Source: Ignavibacteriales bacterium UBA1304 (lineage in GTDB: Bacteria > Bacteroidota > Ignavibacteria > Ignavibacteriales > Ignavibacteriaceae). Taken from it: a stretch of 64,000 nucleotides of DNA. The stretch is taken from positions 1-64,000 of the forward strand of contig DBTY01000055.1 in assembly GCA_002307295.1 (NCBI GenBank), written 5' to 3'. Below, piece by piece: positions 1 to 9,177 of this stretch. The notes below the pieces were generated by a model. It worked only from the letters and a program-made list of their open reading frames with translations. It had not been told where the DNA came from and did no database searches. Each line of letters starts with the position of its first letter. Positions within the stretch are counted from its first letter, which is position 1. The translations under genes were made by a program, and so were the position numbers.

Positions 1-60
1 AGGAGGGGGAAAAATTATTGAGTCTCTTCTTAAAAAGGAGGGGACAAATTTTAAATAAGA

Positions 61-158
61 TTCGTAGCAGCGGACTTTCAGTCTGTTGCATAATATAGGT
101 TTTTAGCCGCGGGCTTTTCGCTTTGATAAACTCAGCGTACAAGTCTGCGGCTTTTTTA
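61..158. repeat. REP-like hairpin element, degenerate tandem copies
   Basis: Positions 61-90 (TTCGTAGCAGCGGACTTTCA, then GTCTG) match the element found as an inverted pair at 23592-23669. A more decayed copy follows (AGCCGCGGGCTTT near 106, AGTCTGCGGC near 143). The unit folds through GCGGACT/AGTCTG arms. Just upstream, AGGAGGGG occurs twice (1-9 and 37-44) and may be the edge of another repeat cut by the window. No gene is visible in 1-247. Confidence 0.55.
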
Positions 159-181
159 TACCATTACTTACAGACAAAGTA

Positions 182-225
182 TAAAAAAAGCTCAGACCCG
201 TTTACTAAAGTAAAAAGCCTGAGCT
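182..225 (-). terminator. Intrinsic terminator of the Gly-rich lipoprotein gene
   Basis: Read on the minus strand, AGCTCAG (225-219) pairs with CTGAGCT (195-189) and is followed by a seven-T run (188-182). It lies 23 nt past the stop codon of the gene at 248-1141. Confidence 0.75.
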
Positions 226-247
226 ATAAAATTCAGAATATATAAAA

Positions 248-1141
248 TTATTTATTGGAACTTAAATGAACTTTTGCCCAGATGCTAAGCTGAGCTTGAG
301 CTTTTTCAGAATCAGCGCCGCCAGGTCTTCCGCCCCCCATGCCGCGTCCGCCGCCATTACCAGCCATACCGCCTCCTCCTCCCATGCCGCCGCCATTGCC
401 GCCCATACCGCCGCCGCCGTTATCAGAGCCTTCCTGCCCCCCTTCTTCGCCGCCGCCGCCGGGTTTGCCTTTTTTCATTGACTTAGCAGACATCGCGCCT
501 GTCTCAATACCAACGCTTATAACTTTTCCGGTATCGGAGCCAATAGCATAAGCTATATCGCCTTTTATTTTAATAGGGACTTTCAGTTCATAAAGAAATT
601 TATCTTTATCCATGCCAATTCTTACTTCAATGCCTTTATTTTCAACAAACTGAATTCGGGACTCCGGTTTGCCTCCAGCGCCCATAATTTCAAATTCGTT
701 AAAGCCTCTCATCATATTCTCTTCCATGCCGCCTCTTTCGCCCATTCCTTTAGGAGGCTCCTGATTTTCGCTCATTTGAGGCATCTCCTGCGGTTGAGAA
801 TCTGACATTCCAATCGGAAAATGAATTCCAAAATTCTTCTCGTCCGAACCGGTTCTATCAAGCCATACAGTAAAACCGTTCATCATAATTTTTCTTGCAA
901 GAGTTTTATCTGAAGAAACTATGCCGATATAAATATTGTCGTTATCATTATAAATATTAATAGAAGCGTTAGCGTCTTTTAGAAATACGCCCCCCTCCCA
1001 TTCAGTATTTTTTCCATCTATTATAATATTTTGGGTTCGCCATTTGCTGTTTAGCTGGATACTCTTACATCCGAATACGGTAAAAGCAATTACTGCGGAA
1101 AAGCAAACAAGACAGATTTTGTGGTAGGTCGTATTTATCAT
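248..1141 (-). CDS. Gly/Met-rich lipoprotein with CBM9/DOMON-like fold
   Basis: Predicted lipoprotein of 297 residues. A hydrophobic N-terminus ends in a lipobox (VFGC, Cys about 25). Residues 35-110 (IIIDGKNTEWEG, IYIGIVSSD, FTVWLDRTG) resemble the N-terminal strands of family-9 carbohydrate-binding/DOMON-like domains. The rest is a short conserved region (about 160-215) interrupted by Gly/Met/Pro-rich tracts (about 115-145 and 225-275), ending in a final strand-like segment. Function unknown. It lies beside the ECF sigma module and carries the same promoter motif (1186-1214), so it is probably part of that envelope regulon. The domain call is by pattern only. Confidence 0.7.
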   Translation of the reverse strand: MINTTYHKICLVCFSAVIAFTVFGCKSIQLNSKWRTQNIIIDGKNTEWEGGVFLKDANASINIYNDNDNIYIGIVSSDKTLARKIMMNGFTVWLDRTGSDEKNFGIHFPIGMSDSQPQEMPQMSENQEPPKGMGERGGMEENMMRGFNEFEIMGAGGKPESRIQFVENKGIEVRIGMDKDKFLYELKVPIKIKGDIAYAIGSDTGKVISVGIETGAMSAKSMKKGKPGGGGEEGGQEGSDNGGGGMGGNGGGMGGGGGMAGNGGGRGMGGGRPGGADSEKAQAQLSIWAKVHLSSNK

Positions 1142-1185
1142 GTTTATTTCACTTATAAAATTTTCAAATACTTTTTTACTAAAGA

Positions 1186-1214
1186 CTTAGACAAATTAAA
1201 GGCATTTTTATTCC
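1186..1214 (-). promoter_or_regulatory. Predicted ECF sigma promoter for the Gly-rich lipoprotein
   Basis: On the minus strand GGAAT (1214-1210) is followed after 17 nt by GTCTAAG (1192-1186), 44 nt before the start codon at 1141. The arrangement matches three other sites at 1257-1286, 3444-3473 and 3496-3525. Confidence 0.6.
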
Positions 1215-1256
1215 ATATACAATGAAAATATTTATATATATTTCTCTATTAATAAC

Positions 1257-1286
1257 GGAATGAACAGCCGCTTGCCTGTGTCTAAT
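1257..1286 (+). promoter_or_regulatory. Predicted ECF sigma promoter for the 144-aa gene
   Basis: GGAAT (1257-1261), 18 nt, GTCTAAT (1280-1286), 53 nt before the GTG start at 1340. It shares GC-N-TGTGTCTAAT with the site at 3496-3525 at identical spacing from GGAAT. Confidence 0.65.
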
Positions 1287-1339
1287 CACCAAAGATAAAA
1301 TGATAATCAAATATTAATAAGCTAATTGTAAGAGGTTTT

Positions 1340-1774
1340 GTGAGAACGGACGCGATAAATATACTTGACAGCCAGAACAGCGGAATATCCGCTTCAGCCA
1401 TGAAAAACTTAATTAATTACACTGCAAATCAAATTGACGTGAACGAATTGTGGCAGTTAATTATTAGCAGAGCAGATATGAACGCTAAAGGTAAAAAGCA
1501 GATGCTCGCTTATGGACAGAGAATAAAAGAAGCCGCCATATCGGATAAATACTTTAATTTGAACGAACTTGTTGAAACAGCTCCTGTAGAATTAGACGAA
1601 TATATCCAGAAACACAATCTGGATTTAGAAAATATAATCAAACAAATTGTAGTTCATATAAACTTGTTAAGAGCAAAATCATATCCTTTAAACAGCGCTG
1701 AATCGGCAAATAAGAAAATTGATAATTTTATTTCCTCCATTTTTGGGCATTCGACGGATGAACTAACCGTATAG
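1340..1774 (+). CDS. Uncharacterised helical protein, ECF-regulon candidate
   Basis: 144-residue, largely helical protein with no signal peptide, no membrane segment and no family I recognise. It starts at GTG with an AGAGG ribosome-binding site about 5 nt upstream. Residues 1-25 are polar and Ser/Asn-rich; the rest looks like amphipathic helices. It is monocistronic, with the predicted ECF promoter at 1257-1286 and a terminator at 1828-1870. Its link to the sigma module rests only on proximity and the promoter motif. It could be a cytoplasmic stress or regulatory protein. Confidence 0.65.
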   Translation: MRTDAINILDSQNSGISASAMKNLINYTANQIDVNELWQLIISRADMNAKGKKQMLAYGQRIKEAAISDKYFNLNELVETAPVELDEYIQKHNLDLENIIKQIVVHINLLRAKSYPLNSAESANKKIDNFISSIFGHSTDELTV

Positions 1775-1827
1775 AGTTTCCCTTCGCAAAGAGGGAAAGA
1801 GAGAAAAAATGCAAATACTCTCCTATG

Positions 1828-1870
1828 AACAGGACCTATATTCTTTTTAGAGTATGCGTCCTGTTTTTTT
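1828..1870 (+). terminator. Intrinsic terminator
   Basis: AACAGGAC (1828-1835) pairs with GTCCTGTT (1858-1865), followed by a T run. It ends the 1340-1774 transcript. Confidence 0.75.
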
Positions 1871-1945
1871 TATTCGCGACTAAATTTCAAAAAAAAATAG
1901 CAGAATATTATTCCGCTATAAACTTACCTAATTAGATGATCCGTC

Positions 1946-2413
1946 CTATGGTTTTTTACCCGCAGGCATTCCCTGCTCATCATGCGGATGGTTTCCATCA
2001 GGAGGCCTCATACCTTCCGGCGGTCTTGCGCCGTCAGGCGGATGTCCCGGAGGGAATTTTTTCATTCTGTTAAATTCTTCCTTAAACCGCTTCATTTGTT
2101 CATCATTCAGTACTGTTTTCAATTCAAGCGCCATAGAGTCAATTTGGGCGCTTATCAGGGGTAAAGTAGATATAGAAATTTTTTCCATTTTCACATGGTA
2201 TTTCAGTATAATTGAGTCAACTGTAGCCTTTTGTTCATCGGTTGGTTTAATAACGTCATTAAAATGATTTATAAAACCATTTGGTTCCCTGACGGAACGA
2301 ATCATTTCAAATCGCTTTTTCAGCAGTATTTCGCTTACTTCAAATCCTATAGCTATTCCAATTACAAGAGTGAGAATTATTACAAACATAGATTTAACTG
2401 ATGGTTTCATCAT
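1946..2413 (-). CDS. Membrane-anchored Spy/CnrR-like periplasmic protein
   Basis: 155 residues: one N-terminal transmembrane helix (about 8-28), then a helical region (about 40-120) with the PTDEQKATVDSI and LNDEQMKRFKEEF spacing typical of the Spy/CpxP/heavy-metal-resistance periplasmic fold, then a Pro/His/Met-rich tail (HPPDGARPPEGMRPPDG). The tail suggests metal binding or cell-wall contact. It is the third gene of the sigma/anti-sigma operon; its ATG overlaps the anti-sigma stop (ATGA, 2410-2413), so the two are translationally coupled. A role as periplasmic sensor or modulator of the anti-sigma factor is inference, by analogy with CnrYXH-type systems. Confidence 0.75.
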   Translation of the reverse strand: MMKPSVKSMFVIILTLVIGIAIGFEVSEILLKKRFEMIRSVREPNGFINHFNDVIKPTDEQKATVDSIILKYHVKMEKISISTLPLISAQIDSMALELKTVLNDEQMKRFKEEFNRMKKFPPGHPPDGARPPEGMRPPDGNHPHDEQGMPAGKKP

Positions 2414-2844
2414 ATCTGCGTCCAGATTAAATTAAAAGTTGGGTCGAATGCGACTTCTATAGGAGATTTACTTTTCCCAAGCGCATTTTCAATTGAAAGA
2501 TTGTTTCCCTTGTTCAGGTTATAAAAAACCAGGAGAACGAGAACAATTGTTGCAGTAAAAGCTACTTTAGCGAACGAATGTACAAGCTGTTCAGACATGC
2601 CCGGAATGCTGCTGTTTTTTGTAGACGCTTCGTTTATTTTTTTCAAAACTATTTCTTCAAAAAATGGATTAATTCCATACGAAGCGCTATCTGCCGCAAG
2701 TTCTCTAATTCTACTCGTTTGACTATAAAGTTCTCTAAGCTCGTCAGAGCTTTCCAATTCTTTATTTAGTGATTCTGATTCTTCTTTTGAAAGTTCGGAA
2801 TCGAAACTTTTATATAATAAGAGCTCTATTTTTTTATTTTTCAT
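2410..2844 (-). CDS. Anti-sigma factor, single-pass membrane protein
   Basis: 144 residues. The cytoplasmic N-terminus (1-75) is acidic and helical (SFDSELSKEESESLNKELESS), like the anti-sigma domain of ECF partners but without the HxxxCxxC zinc motif. One transmembrane helix lies at about 92-109, followed by a short periplasmic tail. It lies 4 nt after the sigma gene and overlaps the next gene by 4 nt. Gene order sigma, anti-sigma, Spy-like sensor is typical of envelope-stress ECF operons. The assignment rests on topology and context, so the family is moderately sure. Confidence 0.8.
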   Translation of the reverse strand: MKNKKIELLLYKSFDSELSKEESESLNKELESSDELRELYSQTSRIRELAADSASYGINPFFEEIVLKKINEASTKNSSIPGMSEQLVHSFAKVAFTATIVLVLLVFYNLNKGNNLSIENALGKSKSPIEVAFDPTFNLIWTQI

Positions 2845-2848
2845 ATTG

Positions 2849-3412
2849 CTAAAATAAATATTCTTTTAAATATATTCTAAGATTACTTTGCGCTCTGGCT
2901 AATCTCGAAAGCACTGTGCCGCTTGGGAGGTTAAGTATTTTGGCTGTTTCTTCAGTTGAATACCCGTCAATAAGGCGCAAAACAAGAACGGAGCGATATT
3001 TGGGACTAAGCTTTGCAATCGATTTATGCACAATCTCTTTTTCGTCGCTATCGTCTCTTATACTAGTATCGGCAAATTCTATTCCGTCCTCTAATATTTT
3101 ATCAAAAGACAAAAACCTTTTAATTTTCCGCCTTCTAATCTCATTCAGCGACAGATTAATAGCTATACGTATCAGGTAAGTGCTTAATGAAGAATCGCCT
3201 CTGAAATTATTCAGCGCATTATAGAATCTGATAAATACTTCCTGACCAATATCCTGGGCTTCGTCGCACTTGCCTAACATTCCATAAATCGTTGAACTGA
3301 CTTTTTTCTTATAGCGACGAACAATTTCCGCAAAAGCGGATTGATCGCCATTTTTAGCCTTTTCAATCAATTCGGAATCAGTGATTTCTTTTACTCCGGG
3401 AATACTTATCAA
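2849..3412 (-). CDS. ECF-family RNA polymerase sigma factor
   Basis: 187 residues. Sigma-70 region 2 (about 25-95) includes DIGQEVFIRFYNAL and FRGDSSLSTYLIRIAINLSLNEIRRRK; region 4 (about 130-185) includes LSPKYRSVLVLRLIDGYSTEE and LPSGTVLSRLARA, the -35-binding helix-turn-helix. There are no regions 1 or 3, so it is a minimal ECF factor of normal length. First gene of a three-gene operon. A site with GGAAT, 18 nt and GTCAAAC lies 31 nt upstream, matching those before three neighbours, which indicates auto-activation. Confidence 0.95.
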   Translation of the reverse strand: MISIPGVKEITDSELIEKAKNGDQSAFAEIVRRYKKKVSSTIYGMLGKCDEAQDIGQEVFIRFYNALNNFRGDSSLSTYLIRIAINLSLNEIRRRKIKRFLSFDKILEDGIEFADTSIRDDSDEKEIVHKSIAKLSPKYRSVLVLRLIDGYSTEETAKILNLPSGTVLSRLARAQSNLRIYLKEYLF

Positions 3413-3443
3413 ATAAAATCCATTACTTTGGTTCTCTATAACG

Positions 3444-3473
3444 GTTTGACACTTAGAAAGACGATTTTATTCC
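3444..3473 (-). promoter_or_regulatory. Predicted auto-regulated ECF promoter of the sigma operon
   Basis: On the minus strand GGAAT (3473-3469), 18 nt, GTCAAAC (3450-3444), 31 nt before the sigma start at 3412. The -10 is less perfect (GTCAAA versus GTCTAA) than at the three target sites. Confidence 0.5.
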
Positions 3474-3495
3474 CTAAAATTAAAATATTTATTAT

Positions 3496-3525
3496 GGAAT
3501 AATTTAGAAATCGCATGTGTCTAAT
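3496..3525 (+). promoter_or_regulatory. Predicted ECF promoter of the divergent Spy-like gene
   Basis: GGAAT (3496-3500), 18 nt, GTCTAAT (3519-3525), 36 nt before the ATG at 3562. It is back-to-back with the sigma operon promoter. Confidence 0.65.
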
Positions 3526-3561
3526 GAGCATAAACAAATAAAAATAATTAAGGTAATATAA

Positions 3562-3978
3562 ATGAAAAAAACTTTGTTGATCCTTTTTATGTCTTTCTTG
3601 CCAATACTCTGCATCTGGTCTCAAGAGCCGGGCGGTCCTCCTCCTCCACAAGGCGGTCCTGGAGGCGGAATGCAGAATAACCTGAAAGAGCTTAAAGAAA
3701 AACTCAGTCTTACTCCGCAACAAGAAGCGACTATAGACTCTTTATTCAAAGACACTCAGAAGAAAATGGAAGCGTTACAGGATAATGAAGAAGAAAACCA
3801 AATCCTTCGTTTTAAAGCGATGAGAGCTCAAATGAAAGAGACTGATAAGAAAATTGAAAGTATTTTAGACGATAAGCAATTAGAGATTTATAAAAACCTT
3901 ATTAAAGAACGCGGTAAACGGCGTGGCGGCGGCGATCAAGGCGCTCCTCCGCCTCCTCCGGATGATGAAGGTTTTTAA
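3562..3978 (+). CDS. Secreted Spy/LTXXQ-family protein
   Basis: 138 residues: Sec signal peptide (about 1-21, cleaved near WSQ), Pro/Gly-rich linker (EPGGPPPPQGGPGGG), helical region (about 38-115) with the LTPQQ form of the LTXXQ motif typical of Spy/CpxP periplasmic chaperones, then a Gly/Pro-rich tail. Probably a periplasmic stress chaperone or metal-stress protein. It is divergent from the ECF sigma operon and shares its promoter motif, so it is the best candidate for a direct sigma target. Its architecture resembles the membrane-anchored protein at 1946-2413, suggesting paralogues in one circuit. Confidence 0.85.
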   Translation: MKKTLLILFMSFLPILCIWSQEPGGPPPPQGGPGGGMQNNLKELKEKLSLTPQQEATIDSLFKDTQKKMEALQDNEEENQILRFKAMRAQMKETDKKIESILDDKQLEIYKNLIKERGKRRGGGDQGAPPPPPDDEGF

Positions 3979-4007
3979 TTAGAGTTTCCTCCTTATAGTA
4001 ATAGCTA

Positions 4008-4057
4008 AAGAAGAGATGGCAAATATCCTCGTTTTTGTCGTCTCTTCTTATTTTTTT
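4008..4057 (+). terminator. Intrinsic terminator between convergent genes
   Basis: AAGAAGAGA (4008-4016) pairs with TCTCTTCTT (4041-4049), followed by A and seven T. It serves the Spy-like gene. Confidence 0.65.
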
Positions 4058-4058
4058 G

Positions 4059-5726
4059 TCATTTAACTCCTTCCATAAACTTAAGCAGATCTTTCTTTTC
4101 AAACGGCTTGGGAATATAATGAGTGCAGCCCTGTTCAAGTAGTTTTTCTTTATCCCCTTCCATTGCATATGCAGTCATAGCGACAATTGGAACCGCGGCA
4201 TAATACGGATTTTTCTTAATTTCTTCAATCGCTTCAATCCCGGTCATTCCCTTGCCAAGATTTATATCCATAAGAATAACCGAATATTTTTTTTCATTCG
4301 CTTTTTTAATTGCATCGGCTCCGTTTGAAACGCAATCGACCGCATAGTGATTTTTTAGAAAGTCGCTTATTACAGTCAGATTAACAAAATCGTCATCTAC
4401 AAGAAGAAGACTTTTTTTCATATCTGGAATGGCAGGAACGGCATAATTTTCTGATGGAGTCTCAAGCTGTTCAAAATAAGCGGATAATTCATTATTTATT
4501 AGCGGAATTTTAAACGTTATAGTCGTTCCTTTTCCTGTTTCGCTTTCCAAAGAAACATCTCCGCTAATCTTGTTAATTATCTTTTTAGTAATAGTTAAAC
4601 CAAGCCCTGTTCCTTCGTAATGCCTCCCCCAGCCTTCGCTCACCTGCCTGAATTCATCCCAAATGTTCTGCTGATCTTTTTGTGAAATGCCTATACCTGT
4701 ATCTATAATTTTTATAATCACATTTTTAACGCTTCCTTCCTCTTCCATCTTTACAGCGACAGTGATACCCCCAGCTTCAGTAAATTTAACCGCATTATTA
4801 AGAATGTTATTAAGCGCTTTTCTGAACATTCTTTCGTCAGAAACTATTCTAAGATAAGGAACCTGAAACTCAGTCTTTATAAATAAATCTTTCTCTACGG
4901 CAGCTTTAAGGAACAGTTCAACTGAATCTTTTACTACGTTAATTAGCTCAAAAGAAGCCATATTTATTTTAAGGCTTTCCGATTCTAAACTCGATAAATC
5001 AAGAATCGTACTTAACGTTTCCATCAACCGCGAAGCGCTTGAATGAATAATTCTTCCCATTTTTTTAACCCATGGATCTTCGCTATCGTTTAGCATAAAG
5101 CCTGAAATCCCAAGTATTCCCACCATAGGGGTACGAAGCTCATGACTCATATTTGAAAGGAAAGACGTCTTCAAACGGTTTATCTCTTCGGCTTTTTCCT
5201 TTGCAATTACAAGCTCTTTATTAGTCCTTTCAAGATCCAGCATCTTTTTTTCCAATTTACGAATAAGGGTCTGACTGTAATCTTTATAGTAAATTTTCTC
5301 GTCATGTATAATTTCGTTTTGTTCTACTGGAGGGATATTTATTTTTTCCCCTTTCTCATATTCTTCTAACACTTCGCTTATTGTTTTAAGAAGGACTTCC
5401 GGCTCGCTTGGTTTGATTAAAAATCTATCAGCTCCAAGCTGCAACGCAAATTTTTTATCGGAATCGTCAGTATAAGTAGCCGTATAAAACAAGAACGGAA
5501 TTTTTTTTAGTTTATCGTCTTCTTTACATTTTCTGCAAAGATTGAACCCATCCATTACCGGCATCAGAATATCAGAGATGATTAGATCAATTTTGTTCTC
5601 TTTCAAAACTTCTAACGCCTCAACTCCGTTTCCGGCTTCAACGGATTCAAGTCCATGAGATTTTGTTAGCACATTTAAATAATATAAGTTTTCATCATTA
5701 TCGTCAACTAAAAGAACTTTTTTCAA
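4059..5726 (-). CDS. Hybrid histidine kinase, REC-HisKA-HATPase-REC
   Basis: 555 residues, cytoplasmic, no membrane segment. N-terminal receiver (1-122, phospho-acceptor D52, K105), coiled-coil linker (about 145-185), HisKA dimerisation domain with phospho-histidine H195 ([10 protein letters not shown]), HATPase_c with DTGIGI and GTGLGL boxes (about 300-415), then a second receiver (about 430-552, LMDINLG). The layout suggests phosphate enters at the first REC and leaves through the second. It is the last gene of a coupled three-gene operon (ATGA overlap at 5723-5726) and probably works with the MASE1 kinase and the single receiver. No DNA-binding output is encoded in the operon. Confidence 0.93.
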   Translation of the reverse strand: MKKVLLVDDNDENLYYLNVLTKSHGLESVEAGNGVEALEVLKENKIDLIISDILMPVMDGFNLCRKCKEDDKLKKIPFLFYTATYTDDSDKKFALQLGADRFLIKPSEPEVLLKTISEVLEEYEKGEKINIPPVEQNEIIHDEKIYYKDYSQTLIRKLEKKMLDLERTNKELVIAKEKAEEINRLKTSFLSNMSHELRTPMVGILGISGFMLNDSEDPWVKKMGRIIHSSASRLMETLSTILDLSSLESESLKINMASFELINVVKDSVELFLKAAVEKDLFIKTEFQVPYLRIVSDERMFRKALNNILNNAVKFTEAGGITVAVKMEEEGSVKNVIIKIIDTGIGISQKDQQNIWDEFRQVSEGWGRHYEGTGLGLTITKKIINKISGDVSLESETGKGTTITFKIPLINNELSAYFEQLETPSENYAVPAIPDMKKSLLLVDDDFVNLTVISDFLKNHYAVDCVSNGADAIKKANEKKYSVILMDINLGKGMTGIEAIEEIKKNPYYAAVPIVAMTAYAMEGDKEKLLEQGCTHYIPKPFEKKDLLKFMEGVK

Positions 5727-6109
5727 CGAACGCCTCCTTTGGCTTCAGGCAAGAATTTAGTTATTTGCGAGATAAATGTTTCAGGATTAATAGGCTTTTC
5801 AATATAACCGGCGCATCCGGCTGCAAAAGCCTGTTCTCTATCCCCCATCATAGCATACGACGTAACGGCTACAATGTTTATATTTTTAAGTTCCGGGTTT
5901 GCCCGTATTTCCTTAGCTACAGTATAACCGTCCATTCCCGGCAGTTGAATATCCAAAAGAATAAGGTCGGGTTTTATTTTTGAAGCATACTCAACCCCTG
6001 TAGGGCCGTCTTTTGCCTGGACTACTTCAAACCCGCTGTTCTCTAATAAAAAAGTAACAAGATATAGGTTTTGGTCGTTATCTTCAATTATGAGTATTTT
6101 TGTTTTCAT
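5723..6109 (-). CDS. Single-domain response regulator (CheY/DivK-like)
   Basis: 128 residues consisting only of a receiver: acidic pocket E9/D10, phospho-acceptor D53 ([14 protein letters not shown]), switch Thr about 83 (VTSYA) and Lys about 105 (EKPI). It sits between two kinases with 4-nt stop/start overlaps on both sides (6106-6109 and 5723-5726), so the three proteins are likely made in step. It probably shuttles phosphate between the membrane kinase and the hybrid kinase; this is inference from gene order. Confidence 0.93.
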   Translation of the reverse strand: MKTKILIIEDNDQNLYLVTFLLENSGFEVVQAKDGPTGVEYASKIKPDLILLDIQLPGMDGYTVAKEIRANPELKNINIVAVTSYAMMGDREQAFAAGCAGYIEKPINPETFISQITKFLPEAKGGVR

Positions 6110-8901
6110 ATAACATTCCTCGGATTTATTGGAAGAGTAAACGAAAATTTGCTTCCTTTTCCAAATTCGCTTTCAACCTTAATTTGCCCCCCCATTTTTT
6201 CCAACAGACGTTTACAAATAGAAAGCCCTAATCCAGTCCCTTCAAATTTCCTTGTAGTGCCTGTATCAAGCTGCTGAAATGGATTAAATAATTTTTGAAT
6301 ATTTTTTTCTTCAATTCCTATTCCTGTATCAGTAACAGTAATTAATAAATAACCGTCTCGGTTTATAGTTTCAACCCTTACAAATCCTTCCATAGTAAAT
6401 TTAATTGCATTATTAATTATATTTATTAATATCTGTTCAAAACGTCTTGCATCGCTTGTAATGTGGTTTACTTCAGGAGCGATAAAAGATTCCAAAAGTA
6501 TGTTTTTACTATCTGCAATTGGTTGTAATACATGTATTACTTTTTCTACCGAGTCCCTGGCGTTAAATGTAACAGACGAAATCTCAAGCTGTCCAGATTC
6601 GATTTTTGAAATATCGAGTATATCGTTAATAAGCGCAAGCAAATGAGTCGCGCTGTTTTTAACAAAGCCAAGTTGTTTTTTCTGTTCAATATTTAATTCG
6701 CCAGCCAGTCCCTTTAGCATTATTCCAGTAAAACCGATTATTGAATTTAACGGCGTGCGTAATTCGTGCGACATACTGGCCAAAAATATAGATTTTAATC
6801 TGTCTGATTCTTCCGCCCGTTCTTTAGCAATCAGAAGCTCTTCAGTTCTTATTTCTACTAACGCTTCAAGGTTCTCTCTATATTGCGATAATTCCGCCTC
6901 CGACGCTTTTCGTTCTGAAATATCTTCAACAAATCCCTCTAAATAAAGTATTTTCCCTTCTTCATCTTTCACAGCGCGCGCATACAAATTAGTAATAATC
7001 TTTCTTCCGTCAACCGCTTTAAATTGAATTTCAGTGCGCACAAACTTATCAGTTTTAGCTATAGCCTCTAATATTGCAATTCTTTCATTCGGGTAAATGT
7101 AAAGTTGATTTTTAATATCTGGCATTGAAGCTATCATACTATCAGGGGCTGAATATCCCACCATATCGGATAAAGTTTTGTTTATTCCTAAAAAATGCCC
7201 ATCAACTGAAGACTGGAAAATACCGATAGGAGCATTTTCATATAAGTTCCGGAATTTTTCTTCAGACCTTCGGATTTCTTCTTCAGCTTTTTTTCTTTCT
7301 GTAATGTCGCTATCTATGCCAAGCACAAGATTTCTCGAGCCAATCATAATCATACACATTGAAGTTTCTATAGGAAAAACGGTTCCGTCCTTTCGTCTAT
7401 GTTCGCTTTCAATAGTAAGCACGCCCTTGCTTTTTATCTTTTCCAAATCAGTTTTTGAAACATCTGTAGTTTCGAGAGGAGTTTTTATTTTTTCAGGATG
7501 CAGTATATTTATGCTTTGACCTATCAGTTCTTCCCTGCTATATCCGTTCATAATACATGCTGAATCGTTACAATCTACAATAGTCAGAGTATCCGGATCA
7601 GTAAGAATAATTCCGTTGGGATTATTATTGAATAGAGTTCTAAATCGCTTTTCGCTTTCTTCAAGAGCTTTTTCGGCAGATACTTTGTCTGTAATATCTA
7701 CAGCCACCCCAATTATTGCAGTTTCCTCAGAAATATAATCGATAAACGGAATTTTTGTCGTCTGTAATATTCTTAGTCTTCCAGTAGAATCGGTAAATTT
7801 AGTATCAGGCGTAAATGACGCTTTCCCGCTTTGAATTACCATTAAGTCTTCAGAAAAAATTTTCTCCGCTTCTATTTTATTGCTATGAATATCTCGTTGT
7901 TTTTTTGAAATTATATCGTTTACTTCCATTCCATAAAAATTAGCCAAAGCTTTATTTGCAAACAGGAATTCTCCTTTTTTATTCCTTGCAAAAATCATAT
8001 GCGGAACAATATCCATTACCTGATGAAGACGGGTTTCGCTTACGTTCCGTTCGTTAATAGCGGCGGAAAGAAACATAATAGTTACCGATACAATGCCAAA
8101 ATATACTCCGAGCGACATCAAGCCTTCGTTAATTGATATGCCTGCAAAAGGCCCCTGCCCAAGCGTAGAATTATATATGGCAATAGCCGCAACAATAAGT
8201 ATAGAAGCCGTTGCGCCGCGCTGATTAAATCGGAAAGCTGCCCAGATTAAAAATGGAAATATTAGATATGGCAAGCCATGCTGACTGCTAAATATTCGAG
8301 CGGCAATAAAAACTAAAAGGAAAATAAATACGACCATCTCAACTATTTTTTTATAGTCGGCAGATTCTTTTGCAATACGTTTTTTCCCCCAGCTAAGTAA
8401 AAACGGAGCTATCAGTCCCCCGCTTAAAGCGTCGCCTATATACCAGGCCAACCACACAGAAAAATAATCTTTCCACTGAATTGAACCTGAAATTCCAAGT
8501 ACTGCAACTCCGTTGCATGCGCTTATTAATGGGCAGATCAAAACTGCGGTTACTATTGCAGTTATATCTTTTTGCCGTTCTAATAAATTCAAACGGCCGC
8601 TGACTTTCCTGAAAATATAAACTCCGGCTAACGCTTCGGCGGTATTGCCTGTGGCAATGCCTAAAGATACAAATAGAGAAGGATCGGTAAAATAATTCGC
8701 AAGAAAAGCCCCCAGAAAAACCCCAGGCCAGTATTTATAACCTAAAAATAACAAAGCCGCTAACATAATACCCGTTGGAGGCCATATTATAGTAGTCTGT
8801 TTTTGCACAACAGCATAACTTAATCCAAACCGCGCTGAAAAGAAATAAACCGCGGCTAAAATTAATACAACCGAAATATATCTTAATTGTTTTTGCCTCA
8901 T
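6106..8901 (-). CDS. Membrane sensor histidine kinase, MASE1-PAS(x3)-HisKA-HATPase
   Basis: 931 residues. The N-terminal MASE1 integral-membrane sensor (about 5-290, roughly eight helices, with [28 protein letters not shown]) is followed by three PAS domains (about 295-405, 415-535 and 545-670), HisKA (SMSHELRTP, about residue 710) and HATPase_c with DTGIGI and GTGLGL. MASE1 ligands are generally unknown; PAS domains often sense redox, light or small molecules. It is first in the operon, and its stop overlaps the receiver's start (ATGA). All catalytic boxes are intact. Confidence 0.93.
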   Translation of the reverse strand: MRQKQLRYISVVLILAAVYFFSARFGLSYAVVQKQTTIIWPPTGIMLAALLFLGYKYWPGVFLGAFLANYFTDPSLFVSLGIATGNTAEALAGVYIFRKVSGRLNLLERQKDITAIVTAVLICPLISACNGVAVLGISGSIQWKDYFSVWLAWYIGDALSGGLIAPFLLSWGKKRIAKESADYKKIVEMVVFIFLLVFIAARIFSSQHGLPYLIFPFLIWAAFRFNQRGATASILIVAAIAIYNSTLGQGPFAGISINEGLMSLGVYFGIVSVTIMFLSAAINERNVSETRLHQVMDIVPHMIFARNKKGEFLFANKALANFYGMEVNDIISKKQRDIHSNKIEAEKIFSEDLMVIQSGKASFTPDTKFTDSTGRLRILQTTKIPFIDYISEETAIIGVAVDITDKVSAEKALEESEKRFRTLFNNNPNGIILTDPDTLTIVDCNDSACIMNGYSREELIGQSINILHPEKIKTPLETTDVSKTDLEKIKSKGVLTIESEHRRKDGTVFPIETSMCMIMIGSRNLVLGIDSDITERKKAEEEIRRSEEKFRNLYENAPIGIFQSSVDGHFLGINKTLSDMVGYSAPDSMIASMPDIKNQLYIYPNERIAILEAIAKTDKFVRTEIQFKAVDGRKIITNLYARAVKDEEGKILYLEGFVEDISERKASEAELSQYRENLEALVEIRTEELLIAKERAEESDRLKSIFLASMSHELRTPLNSIIGFTGIMLKGLAGELNIEQKKQLGFVKNSATHLLALINDILDISKIESGQLEISSVTFNARDSVEKVIHVLQPIADSKNILLESFIAPEVNHITSDARRFEQILINIINNAIKFTMEGFVRVETINRDGYLLITVTDTGIGIEEKNIQKLFNPFQQLDTGTTRKFEGTGLGLSICKRLLEKMGGQIKVESEFGKGSKFSFTLPINPRNVI

Positions 8902-9177
8902 AAAATAACGGACCTGTCCCTCGCTTATTTTAATTCGTTATTCCTATAAGAATATAGAAAGTAATTTTTTAATACTCAACATAAATAAAACAAATTAAAG
9001 TATTCGGATTGGATTAAAAGCAGCATATAACTATAAAAAGCAGGCAAGTTAATTTCGAATTTAAAGCTGATTAGTGTGGTGAAAAATCAAGTAAAGTATA
9101 TTAGGTTATTGTGTGCTCTGATTATTTACTTTATTTTACTGTAGATGTATTTTCTTTGCTGGCACTATATTAAAATC

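Noticed and set aside
339..551. Proline-rich plus-strand frames over the Gly-rich lipoprotein gene
   Set aside because: They are the complement of GGC/GGN codons of the real minus-strand gene.
3436..3723. 95-codon minus-strand frame antisense to the Spy-like gene start
   Set aside because: It overlaps the divergent promoter region and the signal peptide of the real gene, with no start signal or family.
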